Positions 36,820 through 44,777 of a DNA stretch of 64,000 nucleotides are shown piece by piece (the stretch's first letter is position 1; every line of letters starts with the position of its first letter). This DNA comes from an uncultured Bacteroidota bacterium. Its GTDB lineage: Bacteria; Bacteroidota; Bacteroidia; B-17B0; Aurantibacillaceae. The stretch is from assembly GCA_903893815.1 (NCBI GenBank), contig CAITNS010000018.1, positions 1-64,000 of the forward strand. The letters are read 5' to 3'. Both the position numbers and the translations under genes were made by a program. The notes under the pieces are model-generated. The model searched no databases. It saw nothing but the letters and a program-made list of their open reading frames with translations, and was not told the origin of the DNA.

Positions 36820-37284
36820 ATGACAAAATACAATCTGAAATATAACTTTTTCATTCCTCTATTACGTTTGACACTCATTGCAATATTAATTTTGACACTT
36901 ACTATAACTATTAAAGACATTATTGCAAATGGTATACAAATAGACCTAAGTGTAATAGGTTTGTTGTTTTTCATTAGCGTTCCAACATTTATCATCTATA
37001 AAATTACAAAGCGCCTTATAACAGAATCAAACTATATAATACTAGACAAAGACAAAATTGTAATCTATAATTTAATTAAATTTCAAAAACTATCTTTTAA
37101 GACAAATGAATGTGTGTTTTTTAACTCCTATAGAACTCAATATGACACTTTAATTCTTAAACTTCCTACTGGTAAATACATTCACATTCTATCCTACGAC
37201 TACTTTGACTTTAAAAAATTAGACAAGCTATTTGTAGATAATGGAATAAATAAAGAGGGGTTTATTAGTGACACTGCAACATAA
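36820..37284 (+). CDS. hypothetical membrane protein
   Basis: From the ATG at 36820 the protein has about 154 aa, with two N-terminal transmembrane helices (about residues 10-30 and 41-60) and a soluble C-terminal part rich in beta-strand-like stretches (YIILDKDKIVIYNLIKFQ) that might be PH-like. No family is recognised. A longer start at 36775 is possible. A short stem ATATTGC/GCAATAT lies upstream at 36742-36762. It stands alone between ligA and an ABC transporter. Confidence 0.6.
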   Translation: MTKYNLKYNFFIPLLRLTLIAILILTLTITIKDIIANGIQIDLSVIGLLFFISVPTFIIYKITKRLITESNYIILDKDKIVIYNLIKFQKLSFKTNECVFFNSYRTQYDTLILKLPTGKYIHILSYDYFDFKKLDKLFVDNGINKEGFISDTAT

Positions 37285-37321
37285 AAACCGTTACATAACA
37301 TGGTATAATTAGTTACAAAAA

Positions 37322-38968
37322 CTAAAGTTCAACCACTTTATCTGCATAACGTAAAGCAGAATCCCGGTGACTGATAATAATCGTCGTTTTATCTTTCATA
37401 ATCGATTTCAAATTATTTAAAATCAATTCTTCAGTTTCTACATCCACAGCAGATAAGCAATCATCAAAAATTAAAATTTGAGGTTTAGAGATAATAGCGC
37501 GTGCAATTGAAATACGCTGTTTTTGTCCGCCCGATAAAGTCACACCTCTTTCGCCTACTACGGTATCAAAACCTTCAGGAAAAGCCATGATATTATCATA
37601 CACACCTGCATCTTTAGCGGCTTGTATTACTTCTTGTTCAGTATAATCATGATTGGTTGAGAAAGCAATGTTATTACGAATGGAATCTGAAAACAAAAAT
37701 ACTTCTTGAGGCACATAACCAATACTTTTACGCAACGCAAACACATCGTATTTCTTAATAGGTCGTCCATCTAAATAAATTTCTCCAGAAGTGGTATCGT
37801 ATAAGCGTGTCATTAAATTAGCAATGGTGGACTTTCCTATTCCTATTTGTCCTTTTATACCAATGGTTTTACCTTTTTCTATTTTTAGATTTAAATTTTT
37901 TAAAGCTTCAATTTTACTGTCCGTATAGGTAAATCCAACATTTTTAAATTCAATATAGCCTTCTATGTTTGTTTTAATTTCGGGAGTATTAATGATACTT
38001 GATTTTGTTTTTAAAAACTCATTGATACGTGTTTGAGAAGCAGACGCGCGTTGAATTAAAGACGTTACCCAACCTAAAGAAGCAAATGGCCAGGTTAATT
38101 TATATACGTACAAAATAAACTCAGTGATATTTCCTGGCTCAATAGTTTTATTAATAACTAAATGTCCGCCATACCAAACGGTGACAATAACGCTTACACC
38201 AATCATTAATACCATGACTGGCTGAAAAAAAGCTTCTACTATTGCTAAACGTAAATTATGTTTTTTGAAATCCGTGTTTAATATTTCTAATTCATTGATG
38301 TAATGTTTTTCGCGAGCGTAGGCTTTAATAACACGAATAGCCGAAAACGTTTCCTGCGCATGAGAAGTTAGCTTCGATAATTCTTGTTGAACAACCGTAC
38401 TACGTTTATTAATTAAATCGGATACTTTATAAATCACAACAGATAAAAAAGGCAAAGGTGCAAACACCAAGAAGGTTAATTGCCAATTTATTTTAAGCAT
38501 AAATGCCAAAACAATTACTACCGTTGAAAATGTATTAATTAAATACATAATAGCGGGACCAGTATACATGCGCACTTTACCAACGTCTTCACTAATGCGA
38601 TTCATTAAATCGCCTGTGCTATTGTTTTTATAAAAAGCAGCATCTAACGTTTGGTAGTGTTTGTATAATTCGTTTTTTTGATCAAACTCTATATGGCGAC
38701 TCATCACAATAATGGTTTGGCGCATTAAAAACAAAAAAAAACCGCTGGTTAAAGCTAATCCTAATAAAGTCAGGCCAAACACAATAAATTTTGAGGAATC
38801 TACAGCTTTGTGATTAGCAATTAAATCTACAATTTCGTTAGTGGCATTTCTAACAATAACACCTTGGTAAATAGAGAAAATAGTTGAAAGTACCACAAAC
38901 AATGCTCCCATTAATAAACGCCATTTGTACTTGATGAAATAAGCGTTTATGGATTTTAGGGAGTGCAT
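37322..38968 (-). CDS. ABC exporter half-transporter (membrane plus ATPase domains)
   Basis: This is a 548-aa type IV ABC exporter. Six transmembrane helices are followed by an ATPase with a P-loop variant KGQIGIGKST (where G-x-S/T-G-S-G-K-S is usual), signature LSGGQKQR, Walker B ILIFDDCLSAVD and switch His in SHRDSA. In Walker B the usual catalytic Glu is Asp (DD), and the signature helix leads into DCLSAVD. This resembles the YheI/LmrC-type half that pairs with a canonical partner; heterodimer formation is inference. The protein ends soon after the H-loop (ADKVVEL). Confidence 0.88.
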   Translation of the reverse strand: MHSLKSINAYFIKYKWRLLMGALFVVLSTIFSIYQGVIVRNATNEIVDLIANHKAVDSSKFIVFGLTLLGLALTSGFFLFLMRQTIIVMSRHIEFDQKNELYKHYQTLDAAFYKNNSTGDLMNRISEDVGKVRMYTGPAIMYLINTFSTVVIVLAFMLKINWQLTFLVFAPLPFLSVVIYKVSDLINKRSTVVQQELSKLTSHAQETFSAIRVIKAYAREKHYINELEILNTDFKKHNLRLAIVEAFFQPVMVLMIGVSVIVTVWYGGHLVINKTIEPGNITEFILYVYKLTWPFASLGWVTSLIQRASASQTRINEFLKTKSSIINTPEIKTNIEGYIEFKNVGFTYTDSKIEALKNLNLKIEKGKTIGIKGQIGIGKSTIANLMTRLYDTTSGEIYLDGRPIKKYDVFALRKSIGYVPQEVFLFSDSIRNNIAFSTNHDYTEQEVIQAAKDAGVYDNIMAFPEGFDTVVGERGVTLSGGQKQRISIARAIISKPQILIFDDCLSAVDVETEELILNNLKSIMKDKTTIIISHRDSALRYADKVVEL

Positions 38969-38987
38969 TATAAATTTAGAAAGCTTA

Positions 38988-39035
38988 AAGGTTTAGAAAG
39001 TTTAAAATATTTAACTTTTAAACTTTTTAAACCTT
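38988..39035. repeat. AAGTTTA-iterated palindrome
   Basis: AAGGTTTAGAAAGTTTAAAA (38988-39007) pairs with TTTTAAACTTTTTAAACCTT (39016-39035) at 19 of 20 positions around an 8-nt loop. The sequence to the left repeats the same 9-bp words (TTTAGAAAG, CTTAAAGG). It lies between the ABC transporter and arginase genes. Confidence 0.75.
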
Positions 39036-39050
39036 ATATATTTTATTTTT

Positions 39051-40004
39051 CTAGAAATCGTTATTTAATTGGTTAGTTGCTTTTTGTAAAATTTCGAAAG
39101 CATTTTCTGCCATTAAATTTTCTTTATCAAGTGTTGGGTTAATTTCTACCATTTCAAAACACACTATTTTTTTAGAACGCATGATATAGTAAATTAAATT
39201 TCCTGCTTCTTTTTCGGTAATGCCATTTGGCACTGGAGTTCCTGTACCGCTACTAATGCGGCTATCCATACTATCTACATCAAAACTTACGTAAATAATA
39301 TCACAGTGATCTAAGTAGTTTAAAGATTCAATCGCTACACGTTCTACGGCTTTCTTACGAATTTCTTGTAAGTTAAACACGCGAACTTTATTCTTTTTAA
39401 TTAAAAATTCTTCCTGTGGTTCAAAATCACGAAGCGCAATATAAACCAAATCGTTATAATTAATTTTAGGAGAAATACCTCCTAATGCTTTTAATTTCTC
39501 CCAGTATTCAATGGTTTCATCATCAGGCTTATTTTGCTGACGCTCTTTATTGTCTTCTCCCAATACGCAGGCAATTGGCATACCATGCATATTACCACTT
39601 GGTGTTGTGTAAGGTGTATGTAAATCAGCATGAGCATCAATCCAAATAACCCCGATACGTTTGTTTGGATAAGCCATTTTAATACCACTAATAGTTCCTA
39701 AAGCGGAGCTATGATCGCCTGCTAAAACAATAGGTACTTCTTCTTTTAATAAAGTCTTTTTTATTTCGTTAGCTAAACGTTCGTTTAAAGCATAAATACC
39801 TTTTACACGTTTTGCGTAATCGTTTACTACAGGCTCTAATAACAAGTGATTTTCGTTTGGAACTTCAACAGATTTAAATTTTTTAAAAAAATTACTTCCA
39901 AAATCTAAGGCAGCTATTTTAATGGCATCCACACCCATACTCGAACCACGAGTACCTGCTCCTATTTCACTTTTAACTTCAATTAATTTTATTGGCTTAA
40001 TCAT
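39051..40004 (-). CDS. rocF: arginase
   Basis: This is a 317-aa ureohydrolase with the complete binuclear Mn site: GDHSSALGT, WIDAHADLHTP (Asp-x-His-x-Asp) and SFDVDSMD. The substrate-loop motif PSGNMHGMP and the sequence SSGTGTPVPNGITEKEA match arginase, which hydrolyses L-arginine to ornithine and urea, rather than agmatinase or formimidoylglutamase. It is a single gene by spacing. Confidence 0.88.
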   Translation of the reverse strand: MIKPIKLIEVKSEIGAGTRGSSMGVDAIKIAALDFGSNFFKKFKSVEVPNENHLLLEPVVNDYAKRVKGIYALNERLANEIKKTLLKEEVPIVLAGDHSSALGTISGIKMAYPNKRIGVIWIDAHADLHTPYTTPSGNMHGMPIACVLGEDNKERQQNKPDDETIEYWEKLKALGGISPKINYNDLVYIALRDFEPQEEFLIKKNKVRVFNLQEIRKKAVERVAIESLNYLDHCDIIYVSFDVDSMDSRISSGTGTPVPNGITEKEAGNLIYYIMRSKKIVCFEMVEINPTLDKENLMAENAFEILQKATNQLNNDF

Positions 40005-40069
40005 AATAGATTATTTTAAGAGTTGTAAAGATACAAATCATTAGCGAAAAAGAGAATTAAAAGGCTTGT

Positions 40070-40687
40070 TTATAAGCTAATTTGAGGCTTAATTTTGGAT
40101 GAAATCTGAAAAACAGACTGTTTTGAGAGGTCTTTCAGACTAGGAATATCAAATATTAATGTATTGGTAACATTGGCAATAATTGCTTGTTTAACTTCTA
40201 ACTCAAATTCACCATTAAAAACCATTGCTTTAATTTTAAAGTTATTTCTTTTTAAATAATCAATCGATAATAAAGAATGATTGATGCATCCTAAATAACT
40301 TGAAATCACTAATACAATTTCGCAACCAAATTGCTTGGCTATATCAATCACATATTGAGTATCATTAATAGGTACTAATAAGCCTCCAGCCCCTTCTATA
40401 ATTAAATGATTGGCGGTTTTAGGTAATAGAATTTTATCTAATTCAATCTTTATACCATCTAACTTAGCTGCAAAATGAGGGGATAAGGGTTCTTGTAGCA
40501 AATACTTTTCGGGATGAAAAACTGTTTTTGTATTACTGATAAGCGATTTAACCGTATCCGAATCTTTCCCATCCACTACTCCACTTTGAATAGGTTTCCA
40601 ATAATCTGCCTGGAATGCTTCCGTTAAAATAGCTGATACAACTGTTTTACCAACGTTAGTTCCTATACCTGTTATAAATAGATTCAT
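40070..40687 (-). CDS. bioD: dethiobiotin synthetase
   Basis: BioD closes the ureido ring of dethiobiotin from DAPA, CO2 and ATP. The P-loop GTNVGKT is at residues 9-15, followed by WKPIQSGVVDGKDSD and the family motif IEGAGGLLVPIN. At 205 aa it is near the usual 210-225. Its ATG overlaps the stop of the upstream glycosyltransferase gene (TAATG), so it is translated as the last gene of a glycan operon. No other biotin genes are seen in the window. Confidence 0.92.
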   Translation of the reverse strand: MNLFITGIGTNVGKTVVSAILTEAFQADYWKPIQSGVVDGKDSDTVKSLISNTKTVFHPEKYLLQEPLSPHFAAKLDGIKIELDKILLPKTANHLIIEGAGGLLVPINDTQYVIDIAKQFGCEIVLVISSYLGCINHSLLSIDYLKRNNFKIKAMVFNGEFELEVKQAIIANVTNTLIFDIPSLKDLSKQSVFQISSKIKPQISL

Positions 40688-41829
40688 TATTTAAAAAGTT
40701 CTAAGTACTGAGCTTTAATTTTTTCAATATTTAATTGATGATTAATATAAGAAATACAAGTCTTACTCATAGCGTCAAATTCTGATTGACTTAAATTCAC
40801 CAACATTGCAATGGCTTCAATAAATTTAGCTTTATCATTTAATGCAATATCAAAGCCCACATATGCACTTTGTAAATGTCTCCAAGGGGTTTGGTCTGAA
40901 AGAATGACTGGACGAGCATGCTGCAATGCTTCTACAATAATATGCCCATAGTTTTCATTTTGGGTTGGCAAAAACAAAGCATGATATTGAGAAACTATTT
41001 TCCCAATCTCTGTTGGTTTTAAAACACCTTTATATTGAAAGTTAACATTCTGCGACAATCCTTTTTCGTTTTCCTTACAAGCAATCCAATAAGCATCATC
41101 TTCAATGGGTCCAAAAATATCAAATGTGATTTTAAAGTTTTTTATCTCCTTTAAAATATCAATTGCAAAATTCAAGTTCTTTTTTTCGGAGATACGAGAA
41201 ATGAAACAAAGTCTCAATTCTCCTTTTTTTTTCTCTACTGACTTTATTTCATTTGCCGTATTCGGCAAATTAGATACTTCAACGATGTGAACAGTTTTAC
41301 TTATGCGCTTTTTAATTTCTAACGTCTCTTGAGCCGAAGTAGATTGCCAACACACCTGTCTAAATAAACCAAAGGTTTTAGCATACATTAAAAACAATTG
41401 CTTCTTAAACGTTTTAATAGCCAGTGCTCCATCTCCTAACATGCCGCGAGGAGCTAAAATAATTTTTGACTGTATCTTCCCTTGTTGTTTCCATTTAAGT
41501 GGACCAACAGAAAATAACTTTGAAAACAAACTGTTTAAATAAACGGAATCATGTTGGGTATCCTGAATTAGTTTCAAAATAAATTCCGAATTCATATTCT
41601 CAGGACTCACATAAAATAAGGCTCTTCCTTCAAATGTTGTCCATTCATTAACCTTTACGTTATCGTATGGTTTATTGGATTTAAAATCTCTATCCGTGGT
41701 AATAATTTTAAAATCAATATCATTACCTAATTGTTTGGTAAGTGTTGCAATCGATTGAATAGGTCCTCCTGCCAAGTAACCTGGCAGAAACCAATCACAT
41801 AAAATTAATATGTTTTTTTTAGCAGTCAA
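40687..41829 (-). CDS. GT4-like glycosyltransferase
   Basis: This is a 380-aa GT-B glycosyltransferase: N-terminal FLPGYLAGGPIQSIATLTKQLG (glycine-rich acceptor loop), nucleotide-sugar region LRLCFISRISEKKNLNFAID, and the E-x7-E-like motif PTQNENYGHIIVEAL. It probably adds a sugar to a surface glycan or O-antigen. It overlaps asnB by 11 nt at its start and bioD by 1 nt at its end. Confidence 0.88.
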   Translation of the reverse strand: MTAKKNILILCDWFLPGYLAGGPIQSIATLTKQLGNDIDFKIITTDRDFKSNKPYDNVKVNEWTTFEGRALFYVSPENMNSEFILKLIQDTQHDSVYLNSLFSKLFSVGPLKWKQQGKIQSKIILAPRGMLGDGALAIKTFKKQLFLMYAKTFGLFRQVCWQSTSAQETLEIKKRISKTVHIVEVSNLPNTANEIKSVEKKKGELRLCFISRISEKKNLNFAIDILKEIKNFKITFDIFGPIEDDAYWIACKENEKGLSQNVNFQYKGVLKPTEIGKIVSQYHALFLPTQNENYGHIIVEALQHARPVILSDQTPWRHLQSAYVGFDIALNDKAKFIEAIAMLVNLSQSEFDAMSKTCISYINHQLNIEKIKAQYLELFK

Positions 41830-43726
41830 TTTGATGTGTATTTATCCAATTATTTAAAACTACTAAGTGCCATACCCTACTCCATGTAATTTTCGGGTCA
41901 TTACTTAAAAAACGATTCCAAATTAACAAAACAGCCTCTCTATTTACAAATGATCGTTTTGAAAACTGAGCAATGTTTTCTTCACAAAAATCTTTTAAAT
42001 CCTCTTTTAACCAATTTTTCCATGGCAAAACAAATCCCATTTTAGGTCGATTCACAATATTATCAGGCAATAAATCACCTAACGCATCTACTAATAATTT
42101 CTTTTGTGTATGAGGATATTTGTATTCGTCTTTTACACTTAATGCAAATTCAACTAATTGATAATCTAAAAATGGAACGCGAACTTCTAAAGCTACCGCC
42201 ATGCTCATTTGATCGGCATCACGCAATAAAATATTTTGCATGTAGGTTTGTATCTCAAATAAAGATACTCTGCTTAACACATGTTGTTTATCGGTTTCAC
42301 TTTTTTTTATGACGTTTTTAATAAAATAATCAGTGTTATAATTTTCTTTCAATAAACCAGCGTAATCTTTTTGATTAAATAATTTACGATTAATGGGATA
42401 TGCATTAAAACCATTAATCGTATCTAAAGCTAATATCTCAGCTGTTTTATCTCCTTGAACCGATTTCTTTTTAGCTGCTAATAATTTCCCTGCTAAACCT
42501 TTTGCCGGAATAATATTTAACCACCCTTTTTTTTCTAATTCGTAGTAACGTTTAAAAATATCATAGCCCGCAAATAATTCATCGCCACCTAACCCGGATA
42601 ATGCCATGGTGATACCTGCATTTTTGGTTGCTTTTGAAACAATATAACTATTCGGTCCATCACCACTTGGATGATCCATCGCTACTAAAGCCTCTGGTAA
42701 TTGTTTTAAAAAATCATTGGGCGTTAATTTTATTTCGTGATGTTCTGTATTAAATTTTTTAGCAATTAGCTTGGCATATTTTGCTTCCGTAAATTCTCCT
42801 TCATCAAAACTCACATTAAAGGTTTGTACTTTTTCGGAAGACACTTTGCTCATTAAACCAACAATAGCACTACTGTCAATACCTCCTGATAAAAACGCCC
42901 CAAAAGGCACATCAGCCGCTAAGCGTCTTTCAACTGAAGCAGTCAATAATTCATTAACTTTATTGCAGGTTTCTTTATAGCTTAATTCGTCTTTATGTTT
43001 ATTATTTTTTGAACTAGCAAAATCGTTGATGTTCCAATATTGTTGAATTCGTAATTCGAAATTCGTCACTCCAAACTCTAAAATATGTCCAGGCATTAGC
43101 ATAAACACCTCCTGAATCATCGTATTAGGTGCATGAACAGTAGTATATTGAATGTACTCCGCTACCGATTTTAAATTGATTTTTTTATCAATTAATCCCG
43201 AATGTATCAATGCTCTGATTTCTGAAGCAAACAATAATACATTATTTTTGAATTGATAATACAATGGTTTTATTCCCATTCTGTCTCGAGCAATGAGTAA
43301 CTTTTGATCAACCGTATCCCAAATAGCAAAAGCAAACATGCCATTGAAACGTTTAACACAATCCATTCCCCAACGCAAATAAGACGCTAAAATAACTTCC
43401 GTATCGGTATTTGTTTTAAAAATATAGGGTAAGTTTTTTGAGCCATGCTCTGCTCTTTGCAACTCTAACTTTAACTCTTTATAGTTGTATAATTCACCAT
43501 TATAAACCATAATATAACGTTTATCTTGAGATAGGAACGGCTGATTTCCTGCTTCCGATAAATCAATAATGGATAAACGACGATGCCCAAAAAAGCAATG
43601 TTCATCATTCCAAACGCCTTCCGAATTTGGACCACGATGCGCAATGGCATCGTTCATTTTTTTAATGGCAGAATGATTGTTCGAATTATTTATTTGATGA
43701 CCAACAATTCCTGCAATACCACACAT
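41819..43726 (-). CDS. asnB: asparagine synthase (glutamine-hydrolysing)
   Basis: This is a 635-aa two-domain enzyme. The class II glutaminase starts with catalytic Cys2 (MCGIAGIVG) and has HRGPNSEG, GHRRLSI and YNGELYNY. The synthase domain has the PPi-loop SGGIDSS and the C-terminal region LSGLGGDELFAGY. Copies within surface-glycan operons may amidate sugar carboxylates rather than make free asparagine, so the exact acceptor is open. It sits between an epimerase and a GT4 gene. Confidence 0.92.
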   Translation of the reverse strand: MCGIAGIVGHQINNSNNHSAIKKMNDAIAHRGPNSEGVWNDEHCFFGHRRLSIIDLSEAGNQPFLSQDKRYIMVYNGELYNYKELKLELQRAEHGSKNLPYIFKTNTDTEVILASYLRWGMDCVKRFNGMFAFAIWDTVDQKLLIARDRMGIKPLYYQFKNNVLLFASEIRALIHSGLIDKKINLKSVAEYIQYTTVHAPNTMIQEVFMLMPGHILEFGVTNFELRIQQYWNINDFASSKNNKHKDELSYKETCNKVNELLTASVERRLAADVPFGAFLSGGIDSSAIVGLMSKVSSEKVQTFNVSFDEGEFTEAKYAKLIAKKFNTEHHEIKLTPNDFLKQLPEALVAMDHPSGDGPNSYIVSKATKNAGITMALSGLGGDELFAGYDIFKRYYELEKKGWLNIIPAKGLAGKLLAAKKKSVQGDKTAEILALDTINGFNAYPINRKLFNQKDYAGLLKENYNTDYFIKNVIKKSETDKQHVLSRVSLFEIQTYMQNILLRDADQMSMAVALEVRVPFLDYQLVEFALSVKDEYKYPHTQKKLLVDALGDLLPDNIVNRPKMGFVLPWKNWLKEDLKDFCEENIAQFSKRSFVNREAVLLIWNRFLSNDPKITWSRVWHLVVLNNWINTHQIDC

Positions 43727-43729
43727 AGC

Positions 43730-44677
43730 TTATAATCCTATTGATTTAAGGTACTTTTCACTAGCCATCATTTTTTTAATACCGTCTTCTACTGTTATTA
43801 ATTCTCTTCCTAAAATTTCTTTCATTTTTGTATTGTCAGGCTGACGACGTGTCATATCACCTTCTTTAAGAGCTGGAACATGAACAATGGTAGATTTACT
43901 GTTAGTAATTTTTAAAACCAAATTAGCTAATTCTAATACTGTCATTAACTTATCGCTACCAATATTTATGACATCATTTTCTAATAGTTTTTTATTCATG
44001 ATAATGGCAATAGTATCAATATTATCGTCAATGTAAGTAAATGTTCGTGTTTGAGAACCATCTCCATAAATGGTAATATCTTCGCCTTTTAATGCTAAGG
44101 CTAAAAAACGTGATACGACAAAATCAGTACTTTGATTTGGTCCATATGTATTAAAGAATCGGAAAATAGTATAAGCTAAACCAAATTCTTGTTGGTAGCT
44201 TTTTAAAAAACTTTCTCCCACATTTTTAACCACTGCATAAGGCACACGAGAGTTTAGAGGTGTGCGGTGCTCGTGTTGAGGCAATTCAACTGGCTCTCCA
44301 TAAACTTCTGATGAAGAAGAGAAAAATATATGTTTGACTGATGAGTTTTTAGATAAATTTAAAATATGTTTAATACCAGATATATCGTTTAAAACTTTGA
44401 CAGGATTTTCTTGAGTTCTTAAAACACCTACCACTGCAGCAAAATGGTATACATAATGAAAATTATAAGCCAACATAATAGAAGAAATTTCGCGATAATT
44501 ATTAACGTCTGCTTTAATAAATTTCCAATTTTCATGCTCGGAAGATGGTAATTTCGATAAATATCCAGTAGACAAATCATCTACTACTACTACAAAATTT
44601 GTTTTATCCTGAACTAATTTTTCTACTAAAGCTCCTCCAACATTTCCGGCTCCACCGGTAACTAAAATTTTTCTCAT
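43730..44677 (-). CDS. NAD-dependent epimerase/dehydratase (extended SDR)
   Basis: The ATG at 44675-44677 gives MRKILVTGGAGNVGGALVEKL, the NAD-binding glycine motif of extended SDRs. Other motifs are DDLSTGYLSKLP, a catalytic Ser in FSSSSEVYG, and the Tyr-x3-Lys pair in VPYAVVKN. The length of about 315 aa fits nucleotide-sugar 4-epimerases, 4,6-dehydratases or UDP-glucuronate decarboxylases; which is not clear. It is the first gene of the glycan operon that ends with bioD. Confidence 0.87.
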   Translation of the reverse strand: MRKILVTGGAGNVGGALVEKLVQDKTNFVVVVDDLSTGYLSKLPSSEHENWKFIKADVNNYREISSIMLAYNFHYVYHFAAVVGVLRTQENPVKVLNDISGIKHILNLSKNSSVKHIFFSSSSEVYGEPVELPQHEHRTPLNSRVPYAVVKNVGESFLKSYQQEFGLAYTIFRFFNTYGPNQSTDFVVSRFLALALKGEDITIYGDGSQTRTFTYIDDNIDTIAIIMNKKLLENDVINIGSDKLMTVLELANLVLKITNSKSTIVHVPALKEGDMTRRQPDNTKMKEILGRELITVEDGIKKMMASEKYLKSIGL

Positions 44678-44764
44678 AAAGATATCTAAAATCAATAGCG
44701 AATATAGTAAAATTACCCTAGATATTAAGGCTTCAAATAGTTAAATCATAATGTAAAATTTGTG

Positions 44765-44772
44765 TACTTTTG
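44765..44772 (+). promoter_or_regulatory. TAnnTTTG -7 box of argS, placed next to the start codon
   Basis: TACTTTTG ends 5 nt before the argS ATG at 44778, so transcription would start at or within a few nucleotides of the ATG. Confidence 0.45.
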
Positions 44773-44777
44773 CCCTC

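Noticed and set aside
39051-40004. Formimidoylglutamase or agmatinase instead of arginase
   Set aside because: The PSGNMHGMP loop and GTGTPVPNGIT segment match arginase; hut or spe genes are not nearby.
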